This document shows, in pieces, positions 17,339 to 24,730 of a DNA stretch of 33,413 nt (within the stretch, counting starts at the first letter, position 1; each line of letters starts with the position of its first letter). A program made the translations under genes and the position numbers. Below the pieces are notes generated by a model, which saw nothing but the letters and a program-made list of their open reading frames with translations, searched no databases and had not been told where the DNA came from. Source of the DNA: a virus; the IMG/VR virus record IMGVR_UViG_3300027631_000071, positions 1-33,413 of that record; one strand, written 5' to 3'.

Positions 17339-18310
17339 TTAAAAATCTACATCACCAAATGCAGAATCTAAATCTTCTGACACATTATTAACTCCCGCCT
17401 TTTGATATTCGGCAACTCTCTTCTCAAAGAAATTTGTTTTACCTTGTAATGCAATGTTCTGCATAAAATCAAATGGGTTCTCTGAATTGTAAACTTTAGA
17501 ACATCCTAAAGCCATCAATAATCTATCGGTAACAAATTCTAAATATTGTTCCATTAAATCTGAATTCATTCCAATTAAACGAACAGGTAATGCTTCAAGA
17601 ATAAATTCTTTCTCAATTTCTAATGCTCCACAAATAATATCTTTGATTTTCTTTTCACTTAATTTATTTTCAATATGGTTATTGAATAAGTGACAAGCAT
17701 AATCACAATGCATCCCTTCGTCACGAGAGATTAGTTCATTTGAGAAAGTCAAACCTGGCATTAAACCACGTTTCTTTAACCAAAAAATTGAACAGAATGA
17801 ACCTGAGAAGAAGATACCTTCAACCGCAGCAAACGCAACAAGTCTTTCAACAAAGGTACCTTTCTCAATATACTTCATAGCCCACTCCGCTTTCTTTTTG
17901 ATTGCAGGTATTGTCTCTACAGCATTAAATAATTTGTTTTGTTCTTCCTTATCTTTAATGTAAGTGTCAATTAATAATGAATATGTTTCACTATGAATAT
18001 TTTCCATCATAATTTGAAACCCGTAGAAGAATTTCGCTTCAGTATATTGAACAGCGTTAACAAAATTCATTGCAATGTTTTCATTAACAATACCATCAGA
18101 CGCGGCAAAGAATGCTAACACGTGTTTAACGAAATGTTGTTCATCAGCGTTTAATTTGTTTTCCCAATCACTAATATCTTGACCTAAGTCAATCTCCTCA
18201 GCAGTCCAAAAACACGCTTCTTGTTGTTTATAGAGTTTCCATAAATCATGGTGCTCGATAGGAAAAAGGACAAACCTTCCTGGGTTGTCTTGTAAAATTT
18301 TTTCAGTCAT
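17339..18310 (-). CDS. nrdB: Ribonucleoside-diphosphate reductase class Ia, small (radical) subunit (323 aa)
   Basis: Makes the tyrosyl radical needed by NrdA. The di-iron ligands and the radical residue are readable: Asp41 (AEEIDLGQD), Glu103 and His106 with radical Tyr110 (ENIHSETY), Glu164 (AAVEGIFF), and Glu198 and His201 (DEGMH). The spacing and the phrase [19 protein letters not shown] are closer to the eukaryote/Bacteroidota-type R2 than to E. coli NrdB (from memory of the families). The C-terminus ends SAFGDVDF, a typical R1-docking tail. It starts 6 bp after the helicase stop and precedes nrdA by 20 bp, so all three are co-transcribed. The leader is pure A/T with no Shine-Dalgarno. 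Confidence 0.97.
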   Translation of the reverse strand: MTEKILQDNPGRFVLFPIEHHDLWKLYKQQEACFWTAEEIDLGQDISDWENKLNADEQHFVKHVLAFFAASDGIVNENIAMNFVNAVQYTEAKFFYGFQIMMENIHSETYSLLIDTYIKDKEEQNKLFNAVETIPAIKKKAEWAMKYIEKGTFVERLVAFAAVEGIFFSGSFCSIFWLKKRGLMPGLTFSNELISRDEGMHCDYACHLFNNHIENKLSEKKIKDIICGALEIEKEFILEALPVRLIGMNSDLMEQYLEFVTDRLLMALGCSKVYNSENPFDFMQNIALQGKTNFFEKRVAEYQKAGVNNVSEDLDSAFGDVDF

Positions 18311-18316
18311 TTTTTT

Positions 18317-19696
18317 TTAATTTTGTTTGTTTGCTACTTCTTGTCTCTTTAAAAAGGCTTCTCTCGCTCTAACTTGGTTATTTTGAACTTTTTGTTCTTC
18401 ATGACCCAATAGAGTATTTTGTGATTCTGTATCAATAAGTAAGAACTCATTGTTGAATTTACAGTTTTGCCATATGATACCATCCTTACCTATACGAGAT
18501 TTAAGTAAAGTTAAAGTTGCTAAGTTGTGTTCTTTTTGTTCTAATGTTTTACCAATAGATAATATAACGTGTGCAATTTGTGCCTTCTTGATTGAACCTC
18601 CCATTTGGTCTCCCGTTACAACTTCAGATGAAATTGATTCACGATTACCTTGAGTTGCTGTCCATATTGCCATATCAAACTCACCTGTCATTGCCTCTAA
18701 ACTTCTCATTACCGAACCCTCACCTTTCCATTCTTCTCCATTTGTTGATTTTTCTGAAGATACACAATCGATATAATCAATAATTAATAAATCTATCTTG
18801 AATCCGTCTGAATTCATTTTTCTAACTTTAGATTTAATATCAGAAATTGTAACATTATCACTAGCTAATTTCAATAATCTTAAATTACCTTTTGATTTTT
18901 CTTGTACCTCCTCAACTTTTTTCTTTACAATATCTTTAAATTCTGGTTGTTCGTCCGCAGTGATGTCGGTCCAAATCGTATAGTGTTTTCTCTTAATATT
19001 ACCCGGATTGTCTTCGAAAAATATTTGAAGTACATTAAAGTCTAAATTATATGCGGTATTTGCAAACTTGGTTAATAAGGTTGTTTTACCTGTGCCTGTT
19101 GGTGCAAGTACCACTCCTAATTCACCTCTACCTAATCCACCTTTAAGAACTTTGTCAACTCCAACGATTCCCGTTGCAATTGGTAAACGATAATCACTTT
19201 CTAATGCCTCATCTATATTATGAAACACATCAGTTGCATCGTCATTACTAATACCTACTTGTAGTGCCTTTTGTATGATTTGTTCAATCTTACTATAAGA
19301 TTCAAATTCACCACTTTCAATAATACTCTGTACACTCTTTAATTCTCTTTTTAAGTTCTGTTGTTTACAGAAATTAAGTGCGGTGTCTTTAACATATTCT
19401 GTTTGACCTTCCCCTTCACTAATTGCCGTTAATGTGTCTAAATGTACTTTGGAAGAATCACGGTTACCTCCTTCAGCCATGATTTTTTGTGCTAACGTAT
19501 CGTAATTAGGTATTTTATTATAAGATTTATATAACTCCTTTGTGTTTTCCATAATAAATCTAAATGAATTATTATCAAAAAACTTAGCCTCGATTACATC
19601 GATAATTGTTTCTCCGTATTTCTTATCCTCAATTATCGCCTTTATTAGTGATTGTTGAAACGTAAATCCTAAGTACCCAAAATTCCTTTCTTCCAT
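18317..19696 (-). CDS. Replicative DNA helicase, DnaB/gp41-like (459 aa)
   Basis: Hexameric RecA-fold helicase that unwinds DNA at the phage fork. The Walker A motif APTGTGKTT is at residues 199-207, after a linker LPIATGIVGVDKVLKGGLGR typical of DnaB-family ATPase domains. Walker B LLIIDY is at 303-308, a Gln-containing motif ATQGNRES at 347-354, and an arginine-finger region near LLKSRIGKDG (398-406). The N-terminal about 165 residues are helical and correspond to the hexamer-collar/primase-contact domain. Size is close to T4 gp41 (475 aa). Neighbours are the 149-aa unknown upstream (25-bp gap) and nrdB downstream (6-bp gap), which couples fork movement and dNTP supply in one operon. No primase or polymerase gene is in the window. 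Confidence 0.92.
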   Translation of the reverse strand: MEERNFGYLGFTFQQSLIKAIIEDKKYGETIIDVIEAKFFDNNSFRFIMENTKELYKSYNKIPNYDTLAQKIMAEGGNRDSSKVHLDTLTAISEGEGQTEYVKDTALNFCKQQNLKRELKSVQSIIESGEFESYSKIEQIIQKALQVGISNDDATDVFHNIDEALESDYRLPIATGIVGVDKVLKGGLGRGELGVVLAPTGTGKTTLLTKFANTAYNLDFNVLQIFFEDNPGNIKRKHYTIWTDITADEQPEFKDIVKKKVEEVQEKSKGNLRLLKLASDNVTISDIKSKVRKMNSDGFKIDLLIIDYIDCVSSEKSTNGEEWKGEGSVMRSLEAMTGEFDMAIWTATQGNRESISSEVVTGDQMGGSIKKAQIAHVILSIGKTLEQKEHNLATLTLLKSRIGKDGIIWQNCKFNNEFLLIDTESQNTLLGHEEQKVQNNQVRAREAFLKRQEVANKQN

Positions 19697-19721
19697 GTTA
19701 TGTTTTATTATATATTAAAAA

Positions 19722-20171
19722 TTATAGTTCGTAGTTTAGATATGTTGTTTCCAATTCTTCAGATGATAAAATGTCAGTTAAGTCTGACAAAATACGCTTA
19801 AGTTTTGGACGAATGTCAACCGTATATCTAACCTTTGGGTGGTAATAATATGCGGGGAATATTCTTTGAATAAATACATCGTCATTTAACTTAATGACCA
19901 ATAAAAAATGTTCTCTATCCTTCTCCGGAGCATCTTCCACATAGTCCGAAGATAGGAAATAATTTTGATTTTCACACAAATAATCGGAACTTTTTATTTT
20001 TAAATCCTCCGCAATATCTTCACAAATATTTCTTATATAATAATGTAAATCCATAGAACGGCGGGATTGTTCGACGTGGTCCTTCACATTGAAGAATCGT
20101 TGGCAGATTATATTTCCTTCTAATGTAAGAAGAAACTCAAATTTTGTGATGTCAAGTTGTTGATTACTCAT
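19722..20171 (-). CDS. Unknown protein of the replication operon (149 aa)
   Basis: I do not recognise a family. The protein has a likely beta-rich N-terminus (FEFLLTLEGNIICQRFF), a helical charged middle and an acidic C-terminus (SSEELETTYLNYEL). There is no nucleotide-binding motif, signal peptide or membrane segment. Its start overlaps the end of the exonuclease gene by 8 bp and it is followed 25 bp later by the helicase gene. In T4-like phages small accessory proteins such as the helicase loader gp59 or the UvsX mediator UvsY act with exactly these neighbours. The context makes such a role possible, but there is no sequence support for either. Confidence 0.6.
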   Translation of the reverse strand: MSNQQLDITKFEFLLTLEGNIICQRFFNVKDHVEQSRRSMDLHYYIRNICEDIAEDLKIKSSDYLCENQNYFLSSDYVEDAPEKDREHFLLVIKLNDDVFIQRIFPAYYYHPKVRYTVDIRPKLKRILSDLTDILSSEELETTYLNYEL

Positions 20172-21186
20172 AAATTTTTACTTTAATTGTTTTTTTTTTA
20201 TTTTTTTCTTTAGTTGTTAGTCTAAGGAATGGGTTTAAAAAGTTAACAAAACCGTCGTCTGATTTGGGTAACAAATTAAAAATTCCGTCATCCCTCATCA
20301 TTCTCATAGTATTTTTATAAGACCTACCTTCGGGGTCTAAATTTTCATTTATTAGTTGATTTATATTTTCTTTAGCCTCATCGGTTAAAAATGGTTCATC
20401 TAAACTTACAATTCTATTGTTTACATCAAAAAACTCCTCACCAAATACACCATGTTTAGTTACACCAGTCAATAGATTTGCTAATAACTTATTATGTTTA
20501 TCTTGTTCGAATAATAAATTACATTTATCTTTAATTTGTTCTATTGAAATTTTTTGGGACTTGATTTCAGGGAATAACGAAATAAATCTTTTTACCCCCA
20601 TTCCTTTGATTCCCGCAATATTGTCTGATGAATCTCCACACATCATCTTAACCAACTTAACGTTTTCAATTAAGATTTCCTCGTGATCATAAACTATGGT
20701 GTCGTTTTGTTTGTATAAAATCCTGTGTATAGGATTGTAGATTTGGGTGTTTTCTGATACTAATTGTGTCAAGTCTCCGTCTGAAGAGAATATTATTTTC
20801 TTCTCGTTAGGTGAGTTTTGAACATAGTAAGCGATATTATCATCTGACTCACAGTATTCATATTCTCCTTGTCTAACAAATAATTCCTCAAGATATTGTT
20901 TTATTCTATCTCTTTGGTAATTGTACGAATTTAAATCCTCTTCAGTACGAATTCTTGATCTTCTATTTTCTTTGTAGTGAACGTAAATTTTCTTTCTGCA
21001 CTGTGAACCTTCATGGCCATCCCAAAATACAACAATCTTATCTAAATGGTGTGTCTCAAATAATTTTCTAAGAGTATTAAGGAAATGATATATTCCTCCA
21101 ATATGTGCTCCTTTATGAAATGCATTTTTGACACCATAAAAACCAATCGTAAGTAAATTGTCTCCATCAACAAGTAAAACAGACAT
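20164..21186 (-). CDS. 5'-3' exonuclease / RNase H of the FEN family (340 aa)
   Basis: Flap/5'-nuclease related to T4 RNase H and to the 5' nuclease domain of Pol I; it removes RNA primers and flaps during lagging-strand synthesis. The metal-binding acidic residues can be read in order: Asp7 (LLVDGDN), Asp56 (VFWDGHEG), the ESDDNIAYY cluster (113-121), Asp136 and Asp138 (SSDGDLTQL), and Asp185 and Asp188 (CGDSSDNIAGIKGMGVKR), which also begins the helix-hairpin-helix DNA-binding motif. The YKENR segment (71-75) matches the conserved basic DNA-contact segment. Length is similar to T4 RNase H (305 aa). It starts 12 bp after the uvsX stop and overlaps the 149-aa gene. Confidence 0.92.
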   Translation of the reverse strand: MSVLLVDGDNLLTIGFYGVKNAFHKGAHIGGIYHFLNTLRKLFETHHLDKIVVFWDGHEGSQCRKKIYVHYKENRRSRIRTEEDLNSYNYQRDRIKQYLEELFVRQGEYEYCESDDNIAYYVQNSPNEKKIIFSSDGDLTQLVSENTQIYNPIHRILYKQNDTIVYDHEEILIENVKLVKMMCGDSSDNIAGIKGMGVKRFISLFPEIKSQKISIEQIKDKCNLLFEQDKHNKLLANLLTGVTKHGVFGEEFFDVNNRIVSLDEPFLTDEAKENINQLINENLDPEGRSYKNTMRMMRDDGIFNLLPKSDDGFVNFLNPFLRLTTKEKNKKKTIKVKIYE

Positions 21187-21198
21187 TAAAAAAATTTA

Positions 21199-22179
21199 TT
21201 ATAAATCACTTTCCTCTGTTACAACTTGTACGTCTGCGATGTCTGTAACATTAACACCTAATTGTTTTCCAATGTAATCACCATTATCTTTCTTATACTC
21301 TTCGATAGAACGTTTCTCTTCGGTATCGTCCTTACCGTGCATAAATCCTTGTGGTGTTACTAAGATACGTCCATCCTCATATCCACCACCATTGATGTGA
21401 TTCTTACTGATTGAGATTTTGGTACGTGTAGCAATTCTGATTTTTCTCTTATCTTTAGTGATTGAGATTTTAGTAGTTCCCGCACCTTTTTGGTTACCGA
21501 ATAAGAAAACTAATGATGAGTTTAACCAAATGGCTTCACCACCTTTAGCTTTGATTTTTGGTTGTCCAAAAGGATTGTCAGGTAATTCTACCCAAGGTTG
21601 GTTAACAATAACCAAACTGTTTGTGTAAGGTTTATCTGTTCTTCTTGAACCTGAGATACGTTGGTTGATACCCATTCCAATCTTATCAGCTAATACAGAT
21701 GCGTTGTGTTGTTTACCACCTTTACCATCGTAAGTCATTTTACAAGGAACTGAACCAACTGAATCCCAAAGGAATAACATATCATAAGGAATGTCACCCT
21801 TTTCTTGTGCATCCATCAATTCATTAATGTAATCTGTGATTTGTTCGATATATTCAAAGTCACTATTGAATAGGTATTCTCCGTCTTTATCGAAACCCAT
21901 TAACTCAGCGTGGTCCCAACTCCATTTTTGTTCTGTAATGATGAACACGGGTAGGATACCCTTTTTTTGTGCGTCTACCGCTGTTTTTACCAAAGCGGTA
22001 GTTTTTCCTGTATCACTATGTCCTAATAACATATTGATGTGACCCATTGCAGGTCCAGGAATACCTGTTGCCTCTAAAAACGCATCTCCTAAGTCGAAGA
22101 AACGGTCAGCTTTATATTCGGCTTCTTTTGAGAATTTCTTCTTGATTGCCGAGAAATCTGTTTTTTTAATTCCTGCCAT
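21199..22179 (-). CDS. uvsX: Recombinase, UvsX/RecA family (326 aa)
   Basis: Strand-exchange ATPase for recombination-dependent replication and repair. The Walker A motif GHSDTGKTT is at residues 53-61. Walker B is DMLFLWDS (133-140), and the segment ITEQKWSWDHAELMGFD (81-97) corresponds to the catalytic-glutamate region. A region rich in Gly and basic residues, LADKIGMGINQR, and NSLVIVNQPW resemble the DNA-loop and sensor parts of RecA-fold proteins. The C-terminus is acidic. It is the first gene of a tightly packed run ending at nrdA. A strong hairpin terminator ends only 12 nt before its ATG, so its expression must come from read-through or another route. There is no Shine-Dalgarno sequence. 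Confidence 0.92.
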   Translation of the reverse strand: MAGIKKTDFSAIKKKFSKEAEYKADRFFDLGDAFLEATGIPGPAMGHINMLLGHSDTGKTTALVKTAVDAQKKGILPVFIITEQKWSWDHAELMGFDKDGEYLFNSDFEYIEQITDYINELMDAQEKGDIPYDMLFLWDSVGSVPCKMTYDGKGGKQHNASVLADKIGMGINQRISGSRRTDKPYTNSLVIVNQPWVELPDNPFGQPKIKAKGGEAIWLNSSLVFLFGNQKGAGTTKISITKDKRKIRIATRTKISISKNHINGGGYEDGRILVTPQGFMHGKDDTEEKRSIEEYKKDNGDYIGKQLGVNVTDIADVQVVTEESDL

Positions 22180-22191
22180 TGTTTTGTTTTT

Positions 22192-22245
22192 AAAAAGGAC
22201 CTCTTGTTATTTCAACATGGTGGTGTTTACTTTAACAAGGGTCCT
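22192..22245 (-). terminator. Long bulged hairpin terminator between gp32-like gene and uvsX
   Basis: On the minus strand AGGACC-CTTGTTA-type arms at 22233-22245 pair with 22196-22209. This gives 13 bp broken by one bulged base (plus-strand t at 22202), and the stem runs straight into TTTTT. The 23-nt loop holds a small nested 4-bp hairpin (22214-22217 with 22224-22227). It begins 9 nt after the gp32 stop and its T-run ends 12 nt before the uvsX ATG, so it may act as an attenuator or as a 3' stabiliser of the gp32 mRNA. Confidence 0.85.
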
Positions 22246-22254
22246 ATAGTATTA

Positions 22255-23100
22255 TTAGAATGGTAAATCTCCGTCAACGTCCTCTTCTTCTTGTGGGTCA
22301 ACCACAGGTGTTGATGATTTTGGTGATGCAATTACCTCATCACTTGTAGATGATGAAACGTATCTTTTTTGGTCTGAGTCCCAACGTGGAGCTTCTCCTC
22401 TTGCAACTAACTCTAAGTAGTCTTCACCTTTCTTAGAATAAACATCTGACCAAGTTAATTCGTCTTCTAACCATGTTTTTGCAACATCAGCGTCGGTATG
22501 TAAAACACCCGCATCTTCAGGAATAATTGAATTAATTGTTGTGTATTCTTTACCGTTACCTGATTTAGTTAACGCCAAAGAAAGAATCAAATCACGTCCT
22601 GTTTCTGAATTAGTGATGTCTCCTTTGTTACGGAAAATTGGGAATACTTTATCCATAATACCATCACCTTTGTGGTTATGTTTAAATCTCCAAAATTTAA
22701 CTCCGTCGTTTTCATGGTCACGGTCAATAACCTTTACAATGTAAAATTTACGAGAACGGTATGTACGTGCTAATTCTTTATCAGAATCAACACCAGTCAT
22801 CATTAAACCTTCATAAACCTCGTTTAATGGTGAACGCTTACCTTCTTGTTTAGGGTCGAATAATTTAACCCATTTTCCATCCACTTGAACTTCGTGGAAA
22901 TAAGCCTCAACAAATGGTGAACTACCATCTTTTGTTGGTAAAATACGAATACGTCTTTCTTCACCTTTAGAACCCTTAGGTAATACGGTTGTGAAATACT
23001 TCTTCATTCTATCCTCTTGGGATACTTTGTTTGCATTGCCACTTGTGGCGTTGTTTTTGTTTTTCTCGTACTGTGCCAGTACTGCGTCAAATGTAGACAT
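22255..23100 (-). CDS. Single-stranded DNA-binding protein, gp32-like (281 aa)
   Basis: Coats ssDNA at the fork and in recombination. Family features are: a basic, flexible N-terminus that could mediate cooperative binding (AVLAQYEKNKNN), a core beginning KYFTTVLPKGSKGEERRIRI with PFVEAYFHEV (about 63-72), aromatic and basic strands such as RSRKFYIVKVIDRDHENDGV and KFWRFKHN, and an acidic C-terminal tail EEEDVDGDLPF. Length is near T4 gp32 (301 aa). The whole protein contains no cysteine, so the Cys/His zinc site of T4 gp32 is absent. The last residues, DGDLPF, look like the tip of bacterial SSB. It stands as its own unit between two terminators and directly precedes uvsX, the expected functional partner. 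The leader is AT-rich with no Shine-Dalgarno. Confidence 0.85.
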   Translation of the reverse strand: MSTFDAVLAQYEKNKNNATSGNANKVSQEDRMKKYFTTVLPKGSKGEERRIRILPTKDGSSPFVEAYFHEVQVDGKWVKLFDPKQEGKRSPLNEVYEGLMMTGVDSDKELARTYRSRKFYIVKVIDRDHENDGVKFWRFKHNHKGDGIMDKVFPIFRNKGDITNSETGRDLILSLALTKSGNGKEYTTINSIIPEDAGVLHTDADVAKTWLEDELTWSDVYSKKGEDYLELVARGEAPRWDSDQKRYVSSSTSDEVIASPKSSTPVVDPQEEEDVDGDLPF

Positions 23101-23146
23101 AATTGTTAAAATTTAAGTTTTTAAAACGTTATAGTAAAATATACAT

Positions 23147-23175
23147 AAAAAAACCCAGACTTGGAAATCTGGGTT
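23147..23175 (-). terminator. Intrinsic terminator upstream of the gp32-like gene
   Basis: The minus strand forms an 8-bp stem, AACCCAGA with TCTGGGTT, around an 8-nt loop, followed by a T-run. It closes the upstream operon 34 bp after the 75-aa gene. The 46 bp between it and the gp32 ATG must hold any dedicated promoter; the sequence is AT-rich with no convincing consensus. Confidence 0.85.
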
Positions 23176-23209
23176 AAATTATTTTTAAAGTTTTTTTTTA
23201 CGAGGTGAA

Positions 23210-23437
23210 TTACCAAGAAATCACATATTTGGGGTATGTACCCATGGTGTCATATAACGTATCTACTGTAAAACCGTAAGATTTTAATGTGGTAACCATT
23301 GCAGGATTAACTCTTGACCCTTCCACCGTTATGGAATATAGACCTTGAGCAGTTGCTCCCGTTACTAAACTATCTATATAAGATAATGAACTTGTTGCTG
23401 TGTTTGATGCGATTCTTGCCGCTGAACCTGATATCAT
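23210..23437 (-). CDS. Small unknown phage protein (75 aa)
   Basis: I do not recognise a named family. The pattern is compact and looks like a real fold: an N-terminal helix rich in Ala, Ser and Thr (AARIASNTATSSLSYIDSLV), a strand YSITVEG, a second helix PAMVTTLKSYGF, and strands ending PKYVISW. This alpha-beta-alpha-beta layout resembles short domains seen at the ends of phage virion proteins, but that is an impression and not an identification. It is the last gene before the terminator at 23147-23175 and starts 26 bp after the Dps-like gene. The ATG is preceded by an A/T-only leader. Confidence 0.6.
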   Translation of the reverse strand: MISGSAARIASNTATSSLSYIDSLVTGATAQGLYSITVEGSRVNPAMVTTLKSYGFTVDTLYDTMGTYPKYVISW

Positions 23438-23463
23438 TTAATTTTGTTTTTTTAATAATTTTA

Positions 23464-23835
23464 TTATTCTAATGTTAAAAGATATGATAATTTATTCAAT
23501 CCTCCTAACATTTCGTCACGGATATTTAATAAATCTGTATCCGATGGGTCTAATTGTTCACCCATTTGAACCAATGCATCTCTCACCGTTGAAATCATAC
23601 CTTTAACATCCAATTCAGATAAATTACTTAATTGGATTGTTTTTGTTTCCTCATCTAAAGTAAATCTACCATATTTTCCCATTGCAGACTCAACAAATGT
23701 ATCAATTAAATCACTTAATGAATCGTAAAATTCACCAAATGCGTTGTGTCTAGCATAACCTTTGGTTTGCCAATGGTTAATCTTCATTTGTAGTTGTAAA
23801 CCTACTAAAAAATTTACATTAGAATTTATATTCAT
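23464..23835 (-). CDS. Dps/ferritin-like protein (123 aa)
   Basis: Resembles the ferritin-like Dps group. The helix NHWQTKGYARHNAFGEFYDS continuing to LIDTFVE holds His21, His30, Asp45 and Glu49. The His30-Asp45-Glu49 spacing (15 and 4) equals that of the H63-D78-E82 ferroxidase ligands of E. coli Dps, while the first His is 9 rather than 12 residues before the second. The protein is shorter than Dps (about 160 aa) and the remaining C-terminal helices are acidic. I chose the ATG at 23835. A TTG at 23892 would add 19 residues lying inside the upstream 220-aa gene and is less likely. The gene overlaps the end of the 220-aa gene by 17 bp. Possible roles are iron or peroxide handling, or a structural helical bundle; ligand conservation favours metal binding (inference). 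Confidence 0.6.
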   Translation of the reverse strand: MNINSNVNFLVGLQLQMKINHWQTKGYARHNAFGEFYDSLSDLIDTFVESAMGKYGRFTLDEETKTIQLSNLSELDVKGMISTVRDALVQMGEQLDPSDTDLLNIRDEMLGGLNKLSYLLTLE

Positions 23836-24481
23836 CTTCTTGTTGTTCTGGGTTAAATGAAGTTTTGATGGTATCCGCAGGGTAGTTTTCAACTTCGTCC
23901 TTGGTTAATACATATTCATTCTTACCACTTGCTTGCATTTCACCTTGTTTATGTGCAAAGAATTCTTGTGGTTTTTCATTAAATGGATATGAATCTAATG
24001 AACGCATTTCAAGTTTTTCTACACCTGTTTTTGGTTTTGACGCTTCAACTTTAGCACCCAATTCGTCAATTTTAGCCATAACTTGGTCCATTTGAGCTAA
24101 CTTAGATTCTAAATCACCTAATTTGGTGAACACGTCATCCATCTTACCGATAACATCTCCATTTTCGTTTCTATTATCTTCTACGTCTTTTTTAAGACTT
24201 TTAGTCATATTAACTAAATCTGTAATGTCAATTTCTTCTGTTGTATCAGTCTCCGCTGGTACATCTGCAGGAGCGGGTGCCGCTGGATCAACAGGAGCTG
24301 CGGGGTCCATCGGTGGGATTTCAGCACCTAATGCTGGATCTGCTGGTGGTACCGCTGCAGGATCTTCCGGCATTGCTGTAGGATCCGCTGGTGGAGCGTC
24401 TTGCTCCATTATCATCGTTTTACCATATTTGTTAATGGCTTTGTAACGATTTAATTCTTCTTGTAGTTTTTGTTCTAACAT
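23819..24481 (-). CDS. Pro/Ala-rich coiled-coil protein (220 aa)
   Basis: No family recognised. There are three parts: a short helical start (MLEQKLQEELNRYKAINKYG), a low-complexity region rich in Pro, Ala and Asp (about residues 28-82, with PADP, DPAA and PVDPAAPAPA units), and a long acidic helix (about 85-155) with heptad-like spacing (MDDVFTKLGDLESKLAQMDQ) suggesting a coiled-coil oligomer. The C-terminal 60 residues are charged and end QQEDEYKF. The low-complexity part is distinctly richer in G+C than its surroundings. It starts 3 bp after the 66-aa gene. Proteins of this form in phages are often scaffolding or assembly factors; this is a guess from shape and neighbourhood. Confidence 0.65.
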   Translation of the reverse strand: MLEQKLQEELNRYKAINKYGKTMIMEQDAPPADPTAMPEDPAAVPPADPALGAEIPPMDPAAPVDPAAPAPADVPAETDTTEEIDITDLVNMTKSLKKDVEDNRNENGDVIGKMDDVFTKLGDLESKLAQMDQVMAKIDELGAKVEASKPKTGVEKLEMRSLDSYPFNEKPQEFFAHKQGEMQASGKNEYVLTKDEVENYPADTIKTSFNPEQQEDEYKF

Positions 24482-24484
24482 GGC

Positions 24485-24685
24485 TTAATCTTGTAATAAT
24501 TGTCTACCGTCGTTTGTAACGTATTTTTTATTTATTCTTTCTACTATTCCGTCCTTTTCTCTGATTGTGTAACATTCTCCTGTTACCATATCACATTCTT
24601 CTCTTTCCATACCGTCATTAGAAACTTTTCTAACTTGTTTTGGATTTAAGAATTGGTCTACCGCATTAATTTTATTATTTTCCAT
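24485..24685 (-). CDS. Small hypothetical protein (66 aa)
   Basis: Charged, soluble protein with two Cys in ECDMVTGECYTIREKDG (residues about 30-46), spaced seven residues apart, too few for a typical zinc finger. There is no membrane segment. It lies 45 bp after the 1925-aa hub-like gene and 3 bp before the 220-aa gene in the same direction, so it is co-transcribed with tail genes. Codon usage and the tight spacing support it as a true gene. Function is unknown. Confidence 0.6.
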   Translation of the reverse strand: MENNKINAVDQFLNPKQVRKVSNDGMEREECDMVTGECYTIREKDGIVERINKKYVTNDGRQLLQD

Positions 24686-24730
24686 AATATTCTTTTATAT
24701 TGTATAAATATCCCAAATTTGTTAATATTC

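Noticed and set aside
23836-23892. TTG-initiated extension of the Dps-like gene
   Set aside because: It would add 19 residues overlapping the upstream gene. The ATG at 23835 gives a shorter overlap and begins right before the conserved helix.
24123-24446. Plus-strand Ala/Gly/Ser-rich frame of 107 codons
   Set aside because: It is antisense to the Pro/Ala/Asp low-complexity part of the 220-aa gene, so the composition explains it.
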